Source: Bacteroidia bacterium (lineage in GTDB: Bacteria > Bacteroidota > Bacteroidia > Bacteroidales > CAJPTX01). From it: a DNA stretch of 64,000 nt. The translations under genes were made by a program, and so were the position numbers. Of the stretch, positions 53,052-60,943 are shown piece after piece; the first letter of the stretch is position 1; each line of letters starts with the position of its first letter. The stretch covers positions 1 through 64,000 of the forward strand of contig CAJPTC010000013.1 of the NCBI GenBank assembly GCA_905373475.1, read 5' to 3'. Below the pieces are notes generated by a model, which worked only from the letters and a program-made list of their open reading frames with translations, made no database searches and was not told the origin of the DNA.

Positions 53052-54767
53052 ATGATGAGTAGATTTGGTTTGGTTGCGGCAGCATTGGCGTTGAGCATGT
53101 CTGTAGTGCTCGTAGGGTGCGACAACCCAGAAAAGATGAAGAATGTGCCTCAAGAGGCACTACCCAAGATGGATCCGAACCCGCTCGTGCTGAAAGGCAA
53201 GACGGTAGAAGGTAAAATCAAGGGGACATTCCCTCCCAAGTACTTCAATAAGAAGGCTAAACTTGAACTTACCCCCGTTTTGAAATACGATGGTGGCGAG
53301 TTGGTACTCCCTTCAAAGATGTATCAAGGGGAGGATGTAACTGAGAACAACACGGTGATAAATTCAGACCTCGGTGGTGTTTACTCGCACGATTTCAAGT
53401 TCGAGTATAAGCCAGAGATGATGAAGTCCGAGATGGAACTCCGTCTTACCCTTTACTACAAGGATAAGAAAATTCCCTTTGACGCAGCATTGAAATTGGG
53501 TGTTGGAGTAAATGAAACGCAGCAGTTGGTTGACCTTCTCTCGTCGCCCACTTGGATGCCGAGTAACTACGTGCGCACGCACGACGTACAGAAGGCTGCG
53601 CAACTTATGTATGATATCCAGAAAGCAGATGTTCGCCCAGGGGCTTTAACGACCGACGATATCAAGGCTTTGCAACAAGCTATTCAAGACATGAATGCTG
53701 ACGAACGCGCTGAATTGCAAGGCTTCTCTATCAAGGCGTATGCTTCGCCAGATGGTCCTGTTGCTTTGAACAACGATCTTTCTAAGGGTCGTGGTAAGAG
53801 CGCACAGAACTGGTTGCAAGGACAGATGAAGAAGAACAAGATCGCCAAGAAAGATGCTATCTCGATTGACGAAATGGCAACTGACTGGGATGGCTTCAAG
53901 AGTATGATGGAAAATTCCGACATAGAAGACAAGGATTTGATCTTGCGTGTGCTTTCAATGTACTCTGACCCTGACGTACGTAATCGCGAAATGCATAACT
54001 TAGGCAAGGTCTTCCAAGTTGTGGCTGAAAAGATTCTACCTAAGCTTCGTCGTTCACAAATGGTGGCAAACTACAAAGTTGTAGGACGCACGGATGAAGA
54101 AATTTTGAATATGGTTGCTGATGGCAAGTTGCTCGAGCTTCAAGAAAATGAGGCTTTCTATGCTTGCGAAGTAGAGAAAGATATGGCAAAGCGCGAGAGT
54201 ATGTACAAGCAGATGGCTGAGAAGTATCAGAGCATACGTGCTTACAACAATCTTGCTTGCATCTACCTCATGGAAGGTAAGTTCAACGATGCTCGCGAAC
54301 AGCTCAACAAGGCGCAAGCTATCAATGACAAGGATCCACACGTATTGAACAACCTTGGAGTATTGGCGATGGTCGAGGGCAATGCTGAAGAAGCTGAAAA
54401 GTACTTTGTACGCGCTACCGAGGCAGGTCCTGCAGTACGTGCTAACCTCGGTGCATGCGCAATCCTTCGTGGCGAATATCAGGCTGCTGTAGATTATCTC
54501 ACAGGCACGAACGTATTTAACCAAGGTTTGGCTCTCTTGTTGACCGACCGCAACGAGGCTGCTAAGAATGTATTCTCAGACCTCAAGACGGCGAAGTCCT
54601 ACTACGGTTTGGCTATCATTGGTGCGCGTACGCAGGATGAAAAGATGCTGCTTGACAACTTGCGCACCGCTATCCAAATGGATGCAACTTACAAAACTCG
54701 CGCAGCTAAGGATGTTGAGTTCATTAAGTTTGCGCAGAATGATGTCTTCAAAGGTCTTTTGAAGTAA
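53052..54767 (+). CDS. TPR-repeat lipoprotein with OmpA-like segment
   Basis: The ATG at 53052 gives 571 residues; an in-frame TTG at 53025 is less likely. The lipobox is LVGCD (Cys23). Residues about 50-160 are a beta domain (LKGKTVEGKIKGTFPPKYF, KLELTPVLKYDGGELV). Around 225-275 the IKAYASPDGP...LSKGRGKSAQNWL segment resembles the core of OmpA-like peptidoglycan-binding domains. From about 390, TPR-like helices occur (AYNNLACIYLMEGKFNDAREQLNKA, VLNNLGVLAMVEGNAEEAEKYF). Proteins of this kind occur widely in Bacteroidota and are probably periplasmic-facing outer-membrane lipoproteins that scaffold envelope complexes. The specific role is unknown. It has its own promoter and terminator. Confidence 0.8.
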   Translation: MMSRFGLVAAALALSMSVVLVGCDNPEKMKNVPQEALPKMDPNPLVLKGKTVEGKIKGTFPPKYFNKKAKLELTPVLKYDGGELVLPSKMYQGEDVTENNTVINSDLGGVYSHDFKFEYKPEMMKSEMELRLTLYYKDKKIPFDAALKLGVGVNETQQLVDLLSSPTWMPSNYVRTHDVQKAAQLMYDIQKADVRPGALTTDDIKALQQAIQDMNADERAELQGFSIKAYASPDGPVALNNDLSKGRGKSAQNWLQGQMKKNKIAKKDAISIDEMATDWDGFKSMMENSDIEDKDLILRVLSMYSDPDVRNREMHNLGKVFQVVAEKILPKLRRSQMVANYKVVGRTDEEILNMVADGKLLELQENEAFYACEVEKDMAKRESMYKQMAEKYQSIRAYNNLACIYLMEGKFNDAREQLNKAQAINDKDPHVLNNLGVLAMVEGNAEEAEKYFVRATEAGPAVRANLGACAILRGEYQAAVDYLTGTNVFNQGLALLLTDRNEAAKNVFSDLKTAKSYYGLAIIGARTQDEKMLLDNLRTAIQMDATYKTRAAKDVEFIKFAQNDVFKGLLK

Positions 54768-54792
54768 CATAGCTGCCAGATAATTGATTTTG

Positions 54793-54828
54793 AAAGGGGC
54801 AGACCTTTTGGTCTTGCCTCTTTTTTTT
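54793..54828 (+). terminator. Intrinsic terminator after the TPR lipoprotein
   Basis: AAAGGGGCA-GACC pairs with GGTCTTGCCTCTTT around a TTTT loop, with one bulge, and is followed by T residues. Confidence 0.8.
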
Positions 54829-54868
54829 ACACTTACAATGAAATGACGAACCTAAATAGTAGTTTGAA

Positions 54869-55744
54869 ATGAGACAACAAGTGGCATGGGTCGTAGCTGT
54901 TATGCTTGCTTTGTTTTTCGTAGAGGGTTGTACAAGCACTACTAATCCTGAGCTAGAAAAACGGGAAGCACAGGTCGAGAAATTTATGACGTTTTACGAA
55001 ACGGGCGACGAGTCGGCGAAAGACGCTATAATGGAGCAGCAGTCGTTTTATGAGGATTATCCTTCATGTGAGGTAGCAGGCTTTTGTTCAGAATTGGTAG
55101 GACAGTGCAAGGTGGAAGTGCTGCGTATTATTGGAGATGATAAGGCGGTCTTTGCGCAAACGCTTCTTAGAGGAAGAGAGGCGAACTATGTATCGTACGA
55201 TCTTTTTGTCTTTGCAGAGGGAGGTGTTTTGCAGCACTGGTACTGTATGGAACGCCTTACTCCCACAGATCCTGAAGGCAAATTCGCTCTGGGTGGAGAT
55301 ACTCAGGTAAAAGACCTTGATAAAACTGAGGCAAATAAGGCGCTCGTCAGCGAGTTTGCACAATTGCTGTACGAAGATTTCAAACATAGCACTCTCGGAC
55401 GTTTTTTCGATAATGGGAAACTAATACGCCATCAATACCCGCCTGAAAATAATTTTGAGGCTTATATGGCAGAGCAGCTTATTCCCTACAATCCGACAGA
55501 CTCGCCAGAGGAAGTCCCTGCGGGACTCAAAGTAAAAGTTTTACAAGTCATAGGCGAGGGAAATTTTGTAATGGTAGCGCATACGATATCGTATCTATTC
55601 TCCAATCCGTATGAGACACTCGGGCTCGAACTGTTTCGAGTAGAAAATGGGAAAATTGTTGAGGTTTGGAGTACGCAGCAAGAATTAGCTTCTGAAGAAG
55701 GGGATTATGAAGAAGACTATGAGGAAGAGATGGAGGAATATTAG
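54869..55744 (+). CDS. Lipoprotein with two SnoaL/NTF2-like domains
   Basis: This 291-residue protein has the lipobox FVEGC (Cys21). The two halves look like tandem copies of a SnoaL-like fold. Copy one (about 30-135) ends SYDLFVFAEGGVLQHWYCMERL and copy two (about 150-275) ends GLELFRVENGKIVEVWSTQQEL. The second copy also carries YMAEQLIPYNPT, typical of SnoaL-like proteins of the COG4922 type. The C terminus is an acidic tail rich in Glu, Asp and Tyr. No catalytic residues can be assigned, and a ligand-binding role is as likely as an enzymatic one. It lies between two terminators and is likely monocistronic. Confidence 0.72.
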   Translation: MRQQVAWVVAVMLALFFVEGCTSTTNPELEKREAQVEKFMTFYETGDESAKDAIMEQQSFYEDYPSCEVAGFCSELVGQCKVEVLRIIGDDKAVFAQTLLRGREANYVSYDLFVFAEGGVLQHWYCMERLTPTDPEGKFALGGDTQVKDLDKTEANKALVSEFAQLLYEDFKHSTLGRFFDNGKLIRHQYPPENNFEAYMAEQLIPYNPTDSPEEVPAGLKVKVLQVIGEGNFVMVAHTISYLFSNPYETLGLELFRVENGKIVEVWSTQQELASEEGDYEEDYEEEMEEY

Positions 55745-55773
55745 GCATTTGTGCTTCTCTTCTTAACGCTATT

Positions 55774-55806
55774 CTAGCCGTTGCAGCAATGTGGCGGCTA
55801 GTTTTG
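55774..55806 (+). terminator. Terminator after the SnoaL-like lipoprotein
   Basis: CTAGCCG (55774-55780) pairs with CGGCTAG (55795-55801) over a 14-base loop, followed by TTTTG. The T run is short. Confidence 0.55.
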
Positions 55807-55891
55807 TTCCCTGCTATGTGTGCTAGCGTTTTTAAGTCTTATTCCTGTGGGGAAACGTGGGCATATTGATTACTCCTACAAAATAATACCC

Positions 55892-55899
55892 TAGCTTTG
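55892..55899 (+). promoter_or_regulatory. Promoter -7 element of the acetate-CoA ligase gene
   Basis: TAGCTTTG matches TAnnTTTG exactly and lies 36 bp before the ATG. A weak -33-like ATTG is at 55865-55868, with a slightly long spacer. Confidence 0.6.
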
Positions 55900-55935
55900 T
55901 ATAAAGAATAATTATCGAACGTACTACGGTTAATC

Positions 55936-57990
55936 ATGGTAACAAAAGAACTTATTGCACCGCAGAGTATCGTGGTTGTAGGTGCCTCAGATGACGTTTA
56001 CAAGCCAGGGGGACGTGTGCTAGAGAACCTAATTCAGTACAAATATGCGGGGAAACTTTACGCGGTTAATCCAAAAGCGGAGACAGTGCAGGGAATTAAG
56101 GCGCATAAAGCCGTGGAAGACCTACCACAGGTAGATTTAGCTATCATTGCGGTGGCTGCAAAATTCTGTCCTCATATAGTAGAAGTACTTGCTAAGCAGA
56201 AGGGTACAAAGGCTTTTATCATACTCTCAGCGGGATTCCACGAAGAGAATGAAGAGGGGGCAAAACTAGAGCGACAGGTGGTTGATATCATCAACAGTGT
56301 CAATGGGTCGTTGATTGGTCCGAATTGCATCGGGATGATGAACTCGAACTATACGGGAGTATTTAGTCGTCCTATCCCCAAATTTGACCCTAAGGGAGTT
56401 GATTTTATCACAGGATCGGGAGCAACGGCAGTATTTATTCTCGAACTCGGGATGCAGCAAGGACTACAGTTTTCGTCGGTCTTCTCGGTAGGGAATAGTG
56501 CACAGCTCGGAGTAGAAGAAATACTCGAATATCTCGACGAATCATTTGATCCTAAGAGTAGTTCGCGCGTAAAGCTTCTTTACGTGGAAAGCATTAGCAA
56601 GCCTGAAAAGTTGCTGAAACACGCTCGTTCGCTCATAAGCAAAGGGTGCAAAATAGCTGCTATTAAAGCAGGCTCGTCTGAAGCAGGTAGTCGTGCTGCG
56701 AGTTCGCATACAGGCGCAATGGCAAGTAGCGACGTGGCAGTAGACGCGCTTTTCCGTAAAGCGGGGATTGTACGTTGCCGCGGTCGCCAAGAGCTACTAA
56801 CGTGCGCAAGTATCTTTACGCTGCCCGAACTTACTGGTAAACGTATCGCAATTATTACACACGCGGGTGGACCAGCAGTGATGCTTACCGATTCGCTCTC
56901 CAATGGTAAAATGGAAGTGCCACATATTAGTGGTCCTAAGGCTGAGGAACTGCTTACCAAGCTCTTCCCAGGTTCGTCTGTGGCAAACCCGATAGACTTC
57001 CTTGCTACGGGTACTGCCGAGCAACTCGGTTACATCATAGATGCATGCGAAAAGGATTTTGATGTGGATGGCATGGCGGTAATTTTCGGAAGCCCAGGTT
57101 TGTTCCCTGTTTATGATGTCTATGACCTCCTCTCTGAGCGCATGCGCAGTTGCAAGAAGCCTATTTACCCGATTCTGCCTTCTGTGGTCAACGTAGCTGA
57201 CGAGATCTCTAAGTTTGTTGCAAAGGGGAATGTATACTTCCCCGAGGAAGTGGTATTTGGCGACGCTCTCTGTCGCATCATGCAAACGCCCGCTCCGCAA
57301 CCAGAAGACGCCAAATTCCCCTCAATAGACACAAAGAAGATACGTGAGATAGTGGATAGTGCAAAAGAGGGTTATTTGACCCCTGAAAACGTACAAGCGC
57401 TTTTAGATGCGGCAGGCATAGTTCGTGCAGGCGAAGCTGTTGTGTCTGACGAGGCTGAGGCTGTTAAGGCAGCAGAGAAGTTAGGCTATCCTGTAGTAAT
57501 GAAGGTGGTAGGACCTGTACACAAGTCGGATGTAGGTGGTGTGAAACTCAATGTGCGAGATGCCGAGACGGTGCGAGCAGAGTTTGAGCGCATGATGAAG
57601 ATAAAGGACACTACGGCAATACTCTTACAACCCATGTTGAGCGGTTCAGAACTCTTTGTGGGTGGTAAGCGCGACGAGCGTTTCGGAGCAATGGTGTTGT
57701 GTGGTATGGGGGGCATCTTCATTGAGGTGTTGAAGGACGTTCAGGCAGGATTAGCGCCTATTGCAGTGCCCGAGGCGATGGATATGATAGCGCGCCTACG
57801 AAGTGTGAAGATTTTGGACGGTGTGCGCGGACAAGCGCCAATTCCTCGTGAGAAGTTCGCAGAAGTCGTTACACGTGTCTCGCTGTTAATGGATGCGGCG
57901 CCTGAGATCTTTGAAATGGATTTAAATCCGTTGCTCGGCACAGAAAAAGGGGTTGTTGCGGTAGATGCTCGTATACGCATTGTCCGTTAG
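55936..57990 (+). CDS. Acetate-CoA ligase (ADP-forming), fused alpha-beta
   Basis: This 684-residue protein converts acetyl-CoA (or another acyl-CoA), ADP and phosphate to acid, CoA and ATP. It is the substrate-level phosphorylation step of peptide and amino-acid fermentation. The alpha part has an N-terminal CoA-binding Rossmann domain (SIVVVGASDDVYKPGGRVL), IGPNCIGMMN, a succinyl-CoA-synthetase-like domain (TGSGATAVFILE) and the phosphohistidine site His258 (AASSHTGAMA). The beta part (about 455-684) is an ATP-grasp domain (GYPVVMKVVGPVHKSDVGGV, ILLQPMLSGSELFVGG, EMDLNPLL). The fused order matches other bacterial and archaeal ADP-forming ligases. It would help recover energy from imported peptides. 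A 47-residue gene follows after 3 bp. Confidence 0.93.
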   Translation: MVTKELIAPQSIVVVGASDDVYKPGGRVLENLIQYKYAGKLYAVNPKAETVQGIKAHKAVEDLPQVDLAIIAVAAKFCPHIVEVLAKQKGTKAFIILSAGFHEENEEGAKLERQVVDIINSVNGSLIGPNCIGMMNSNYTGVFSRPIPKFDPKGVDFITGSGATAVFILELGMQQGLQFSSVFSVGNSAQLGVEEILEYLDESFDPKSSSRVKLLYVESISKPEKLLKHARSLISKGCKIAAIKAGSSEAGSRAASSHTGAMASSDVAVDALFRKAGIVRCRGRQELLTCASIFTLPELTGKRIAIITHAGGPAVMLTDSLSNGKMEVPHISGPKAEELLTKLFPGSSVANPIDFLATGTAEQLGYIIDACEKDFDVDGMAVIFGSPGLFPVYDVYDLLSERMRSCKKPIYPILPSVVNVADEISKFVAKGNVYFPEEVVFGDALCRIMQTPAPQPEDAKFPSIDTKKIREIVDSAKEGYLTPENVQALLDAAGIVRAGEAVVSDEAEAVKAAEKLGYPVVMKVVGPVHKSDVGGVKLNVRDAETVRAEFERMMKIKDTTAILLQPMLSGSELFVGGKRDERFGAMVLCGMGGIFIEVLKDVQAGLAPIAVPEAMDMIARLRSVKILDGVRGQAPIPREKFAEVVTRVSLLMDAAPEIFEMDLNPLLGTEKGVVAVDARIRIVR

Positions 57991-57993
57991 CCG

Positions 57994-58137
57994 ATGGAAG
58001 GAAAGACCAAACGCAAAATTACGCGTCATGAGTGGCTACTTATCGCTATGGTTTTGGTAGGAGTACTTTTGGTGTTGATGCGATGGGAGGCTATAAGTAA
58101 GGCGGTAGTGGCAGCTTTCAGCGCCTATTTTGAGTAG
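57994..58137 (+). CDS. Small single-pass membrane protein (47 residues)
   Basis: An ATG three bases after the ligase stop opens a 47-codon frame ending in TAG (58135-58137). The product has a basic N terminus (MEGKTKRKITRHEW), one hydrophobic helix (LLIAMVLVGVLLVLM, about 15-29) and a short tail ending FSAYFE. The positive-inside pattern suggests a cytoplasmic N terminus. The tight coupling to the ligase gene and the terminator just beyond it support a real gene. Its role is unknown. It could be a regulator or membrane tether of the upstream enzyme, but this is a guess. Confidence 0.65.
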   Translation: MEGKTKRKITRHEWLLIAMVLVGVLLVLMRWEAISKAVVAAFSAYFE

Positions 58138-58164
58138 GGCGTAATCTTTAAGAACGATCGTAAG

Positions 58165-58198
58165 CGGGTGTTGTCGTAAATAGGCAATGCCCGTTTTT
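58165..58198 (+). terminator. Intrinsic terminator after the ligase/small-protein pair
   Basis: CGGGTGTTGTC (58165-58175) pairs with GGCAATGCCCG (58183-58193) with G-T wobbles, followed by TTTTT. The remaining spacer to 58447 shows nothing definite. TATCTTGG (58410-58417) is a one-mismatch -7 candidate for recF. Confidence 0.75.
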
Positions 58199-58447
58199 CT
58201 TTGCTCAAGGTTACACTAGTAGAATCGTATATCGCCTTTGCCTGTTTGTCGCAACTTTTCAAATCTCCAAGCGTTGTTATTTAGTTAGTGTGTCATTATG
58301 CAAACGGTTGTATTGCCTGAAAGCCTCGCGCGGACGGCGTTTTACAGCGCAATGCGCGTATGAAAAAGCATTTACGGATTCTGAATACGCCCGAAAGGGG
58401 GCAAATTTCTATCTTGGCACATTGCCATAACAAGCACGGATGTTTTC

Positions 58448-59545
58448 ATGCACTTACAGGGGTTGCAAGCATTTAATTTCAAGAGCTACGAGTTCCTTTC
58501 GGCTGAGTTTCATCCCCGTATCAACATCCTAGTTGGCGATAACGGTCAGGGCAAGACGAATGTCTTGGATATGATTTACTACCTCAGCCTCTGTAAATCA
58601 CCGCAACGTTTTCCTGACTCGGCAGCCATACGTCATGAGGCAACCAATGCCACGCTTCGCGCCTCTTATGCCGATGCTTCACAGCTGTTTACGGTGGCTC
58701 TGTCGCTTAGGCGGAATGCACCCAAAGAGGTGCTGCTTAACGATACTGCCTACTCGCGTATTGCCGATCACATAGGGCGTGTGCCCATAGTTGCCATTTA
58801 CCCACAAGATGTGGATCTGACTGCCGACGGAGGTGATCTCAAGCGTCGCTTCATGAATGCCACCATTTCGCAGTACGAGAAGGAATATCTGACCTCTTTG
58901 CAGCTATACGATTTGGCGCTGTCGCAACGAAATGCCTTATTGAAAACACAAGGATACCTAGACCCCGTATTTCTCGAAACACTTGAGAACCAGTTAGTGG
59001 AGACGGCGACACCTATCTATCGTGAACGCAAGTTGCTTTGCGAAAGGCTACTACCCTTATTCCAACAATACTACGCCCTAATTGCGCAGAACGAAGAGAA
59101 GCCCGATTTGCAATATCGCTCCCAACTCAGTTCAGGCGATTACCATGAACTACTCCTAGCAGCACGTGCTACCGACAGGAGCTTAGGACATACAAGCATC
59201 GGGGTGCATCGCGACGGAATAGAGTTCTTTTTAGATGGTTACCCCCTCAGGCGAGAAGGGTCGCAAGGGCAGCAGAAAACATTTGTGGTAGCGCTACGTC
59301 TCGCACAGTATAGTTATATCGCAGAGATCTTGCGCGAGAAACCCATTTTGTTGCTAGACGACATCTTCGACCGATTCGACAATCGACGTATCCAACAAAT
59401 GCTTAAACTGTTTGCAACGTCCGAGTTTGGGCAGGTCTTCATAACAGATACTTCCACAGCTCATATCGCATCTGAGGATCTAGCGCCCGATTTGGCGCTT
59501 TTCTCAGTAGCGAACAATACTCTTACCCCCATTGAGCATGTTTGA
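58448..59545 (+). CDS. recF: DNA replication/repair protein RecF
   Basis: This 365-residue SMC-like ATPase of the RecFOR pathway loads RecA at gapped DNA. Visible are LQAFNFKSYEFL at the N terminus, Walker A GDNGQGKTN (30-38), VAIYPQDVDL, the HxGxHRD-type motif SIGVHRDGIEFFLDG, the ABC signature-like GSQGQQKTFVVALRLAQ, and Walker B PILLLDDIFDRFD (near 300). The length is normal. The last 8 bases overlap the start of the DUF721 gene, so the two are translationally coupled. It begins an operon of recF, the DUF721 gene and a DHH phosphoesterase. Confidence 0.96.
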   Translation: MHLQGLQAFNFKSYEFLSAEFHPRINILVGDNGQGKTNVLDMIYYLSLCKSPQRFPDSAAIRHEATNATLRASYADASQLFTVALSLRRNAPKEVLLNDTAYSRIADHIGRVPIVAIYPQDVDLTADGGDLKRRFMNATISQYEKEYLTSLQLYDLALSQRNALLKTQGYLDPVFLETLENQLVETATPIYRERKLLCERLLPLFQQYYALIAQNEEKPDLQYRSQLSSGDYHELLLAARATDRSLGHTSIGVHRDGIEFFLDGYPLRREGSQGQQKTFVVALRLAQYSYIAEILREKPILLLDDIFDRFDNRRIQQMLKLFATSEFGQVFITDTSTAHIASEDLAPDLALFSVANNTLTPIEHV

Positions 59546-59858
59546 CGAAGACCAAGAGCTTTACCTCTCCTACAATGCGCCCAAATCGTTGGGAGATGCC
59601 ATAGCATCTATGTTGCGTTCTAATCCCGAATTTGCCGAAGCTTTTACTTTGGCAGTTGCTAAGGATTTGTGGCTAAAATCTAACACAGCGCCCATTGTAA
59701 ACGCTACGGGGGAGGTCTCATTCCGCAGTGGAGTTCTTTTCATACAAATTTTTAACCCCTCGTTGCGCGCCAATCTGAATGCTATGCGCCAGAAGATTTG
59801 CAACCAACTTAATGAGCGAATGGAGCTGGTAAAACTACGAGAAGTGAAATTTGTCTGA
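59538..59858 (+). CDS. DUF721 (DciA-like) protein
   Basis: From the ATG at 59538 (overlapping the recF end by 8 bp) it encodes 106 residues; a TTG six bases upstream is also in frame. The segments LGDAIASMLRSNPEFAEAFT, GEVSFRSGVLFIQIFNPSLRANL and MRQKICNQLNERM fit DUF721. DciA, a DUF721 protein, helps load or activate the replicative helicase in bacteria that lack DnaC. Whether this short Bacteroidota version does so is inferred from the family and from the neighbouring recF. Its stop codon is followed 2 bp later by the next gene. Confidence 0.82.
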   Translation: MFDEDQELYLSYNAPKSLGDAIASMLRSNPEFAEAFTLAVAKDLWLKSNTAPIVNATGEVSFRSGVLFIQIFNPSLRANLNAMRQKICNQLNERMELVKLREVKFV

Positions 59859-59860
59859 CC

Positions 59861-60943
59861 ATGTCTATGCAGAACCGTGTCTCCGAGGTGGTAAATCCTT
59901 TTTCTTTAGCGCGTCTCAACCAGCTGCTTCAGGGCATAAAGCGTATCGCAATCTGTTGTCATGCTCGCCCCGACGGCGACGCAATAGGTTCGTCGTTAGG
60001 TTTAGGCAACTTGCTCACTACCTTGGGGTATGAGGTGCTATGTGTTGCTCCGAACCGAGCGCCTGCCCATATTGCTTGGCCAGAGGGGGCTAAAGATTTG
60101 TTGTATAATTTTGAAGAGGAAGGTGTCGATGTGAAGCCTTTTCTCGCCTCTTGCGACCTCCTCTTCTGTTTGGATTTCAATGCCCTTTCTCGTCTAGATG
60201 AACCGATGATGCTCTTTGTGGAGTCACTCGCTGTGCCACGAGTTATGATAGACCATCACCCGCATCCCGCTTCGCAATTTGACCTCTATTTCTCCATGCC
60301 CGAATCGAGCTCTACGTGCGAACTGCTAACCGAGCTCCTTTTAGCCAACTGGGGGCAAGTTGCCATCTCGCAGAAGGTTGCAATCCCCCTTTACATGGGG
60401 CTGATGACCGATACGGGGTCGTTTAGCTATTCGTGCTCTCGCAAACGGACGTTTGAGATTGCAGGGATTCTTGTGGAGCAGGGCGTAGATGTCCCCGAAG
60501 TGCAAGCTAAGGTGTACAACAGTCGTACGTTGGATAGCCTCATGCTTCAGTCGGCGCTGATTTTACAATATACCACGTTTTTTGCAGGGAAGGCGGGTAA
60601 GGAGAAGGCGGCGATAGTGCAACTCTCGCAACCCGTACAAGAGCAATATCAATACCAGCCAGGTGATGCAGAGGGATTGGCAAATCTGCCACTATGTGTT
60701 GGCTCGGTGCAGGTGTCGGTACTACTTACCGAGCGTTCCAACGGAACTGTAAGAGTGTCTGCGCGCAGTACAAAGCGTTATACGATCAATAAACTTCTTG
60801 CGCAGTTCTTCAATGGTGGAGGACATCCGCAAGCTTCGGGTGGAACGCTCCGTATGCCACTTCACGAGGCGTATGAATACACGCGTAGAGTTCTTTCGCA
60901 ATTTTTAGAGAAAGCAACGCAACGGGAAGAAGAGGTGTTATAG
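59861..60943 (+). CDS. DHH-family phosphoesterase (NrnA-like bifunctional oligoribonuclease/phosphatase)
   Basis: This 360-residue protein has the DHH and DHHA1 domains. Motif I is CCHARPDGDAIGSS (residues 33-45), motif II is CLDFN, motif III is IDHHPHP (Asp131-His132-His133) and motif IV is GLMTDTGSFSYS. The DHHA1 motif is FNGGGHPQASGG (His322). Enzymes of this type hydrolyse nano-RNA and pAp, and some cyclic-dinucleotide products. It follows the DUF721 gene by 2 bp. It ends convergently with the minus-strand ATPase gene: the two stop codons abut (60938-60940 minus, 60941-60943 plus). Confidence 0.9.
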   Translation: MSMQNRVSEVVNPFSLARLNQLLQGIKRIAICCHARPDGDAIGSSLGLGNLLTTLGYEVLCVAPNRAPAHIAWPEGAKDLLYNFEEEGVDVKPFLASCDLLFCLDFNALSRLDEPMMLFVESLAVPRVMIDHHPHPASQFDLYFSMPESSSTCELLTELLLANWGQVAISQKVAIPLYMGLMTDTGSFSYSCSRKRTFEIAGILVEQGVDVPEVQAKVYNSRTLDSLMLQSALILQYTTFFAGKAGKEKAAIVQLSQPVQEQYQYQPGDAEGLANLPLCVGSVQVSVLLTERSNGTVRVSARSTKRYTINKLLAQFFNGGGHPQASGGTLRMPLHEAYEYTRRVLSQFLEKATQREEEVL

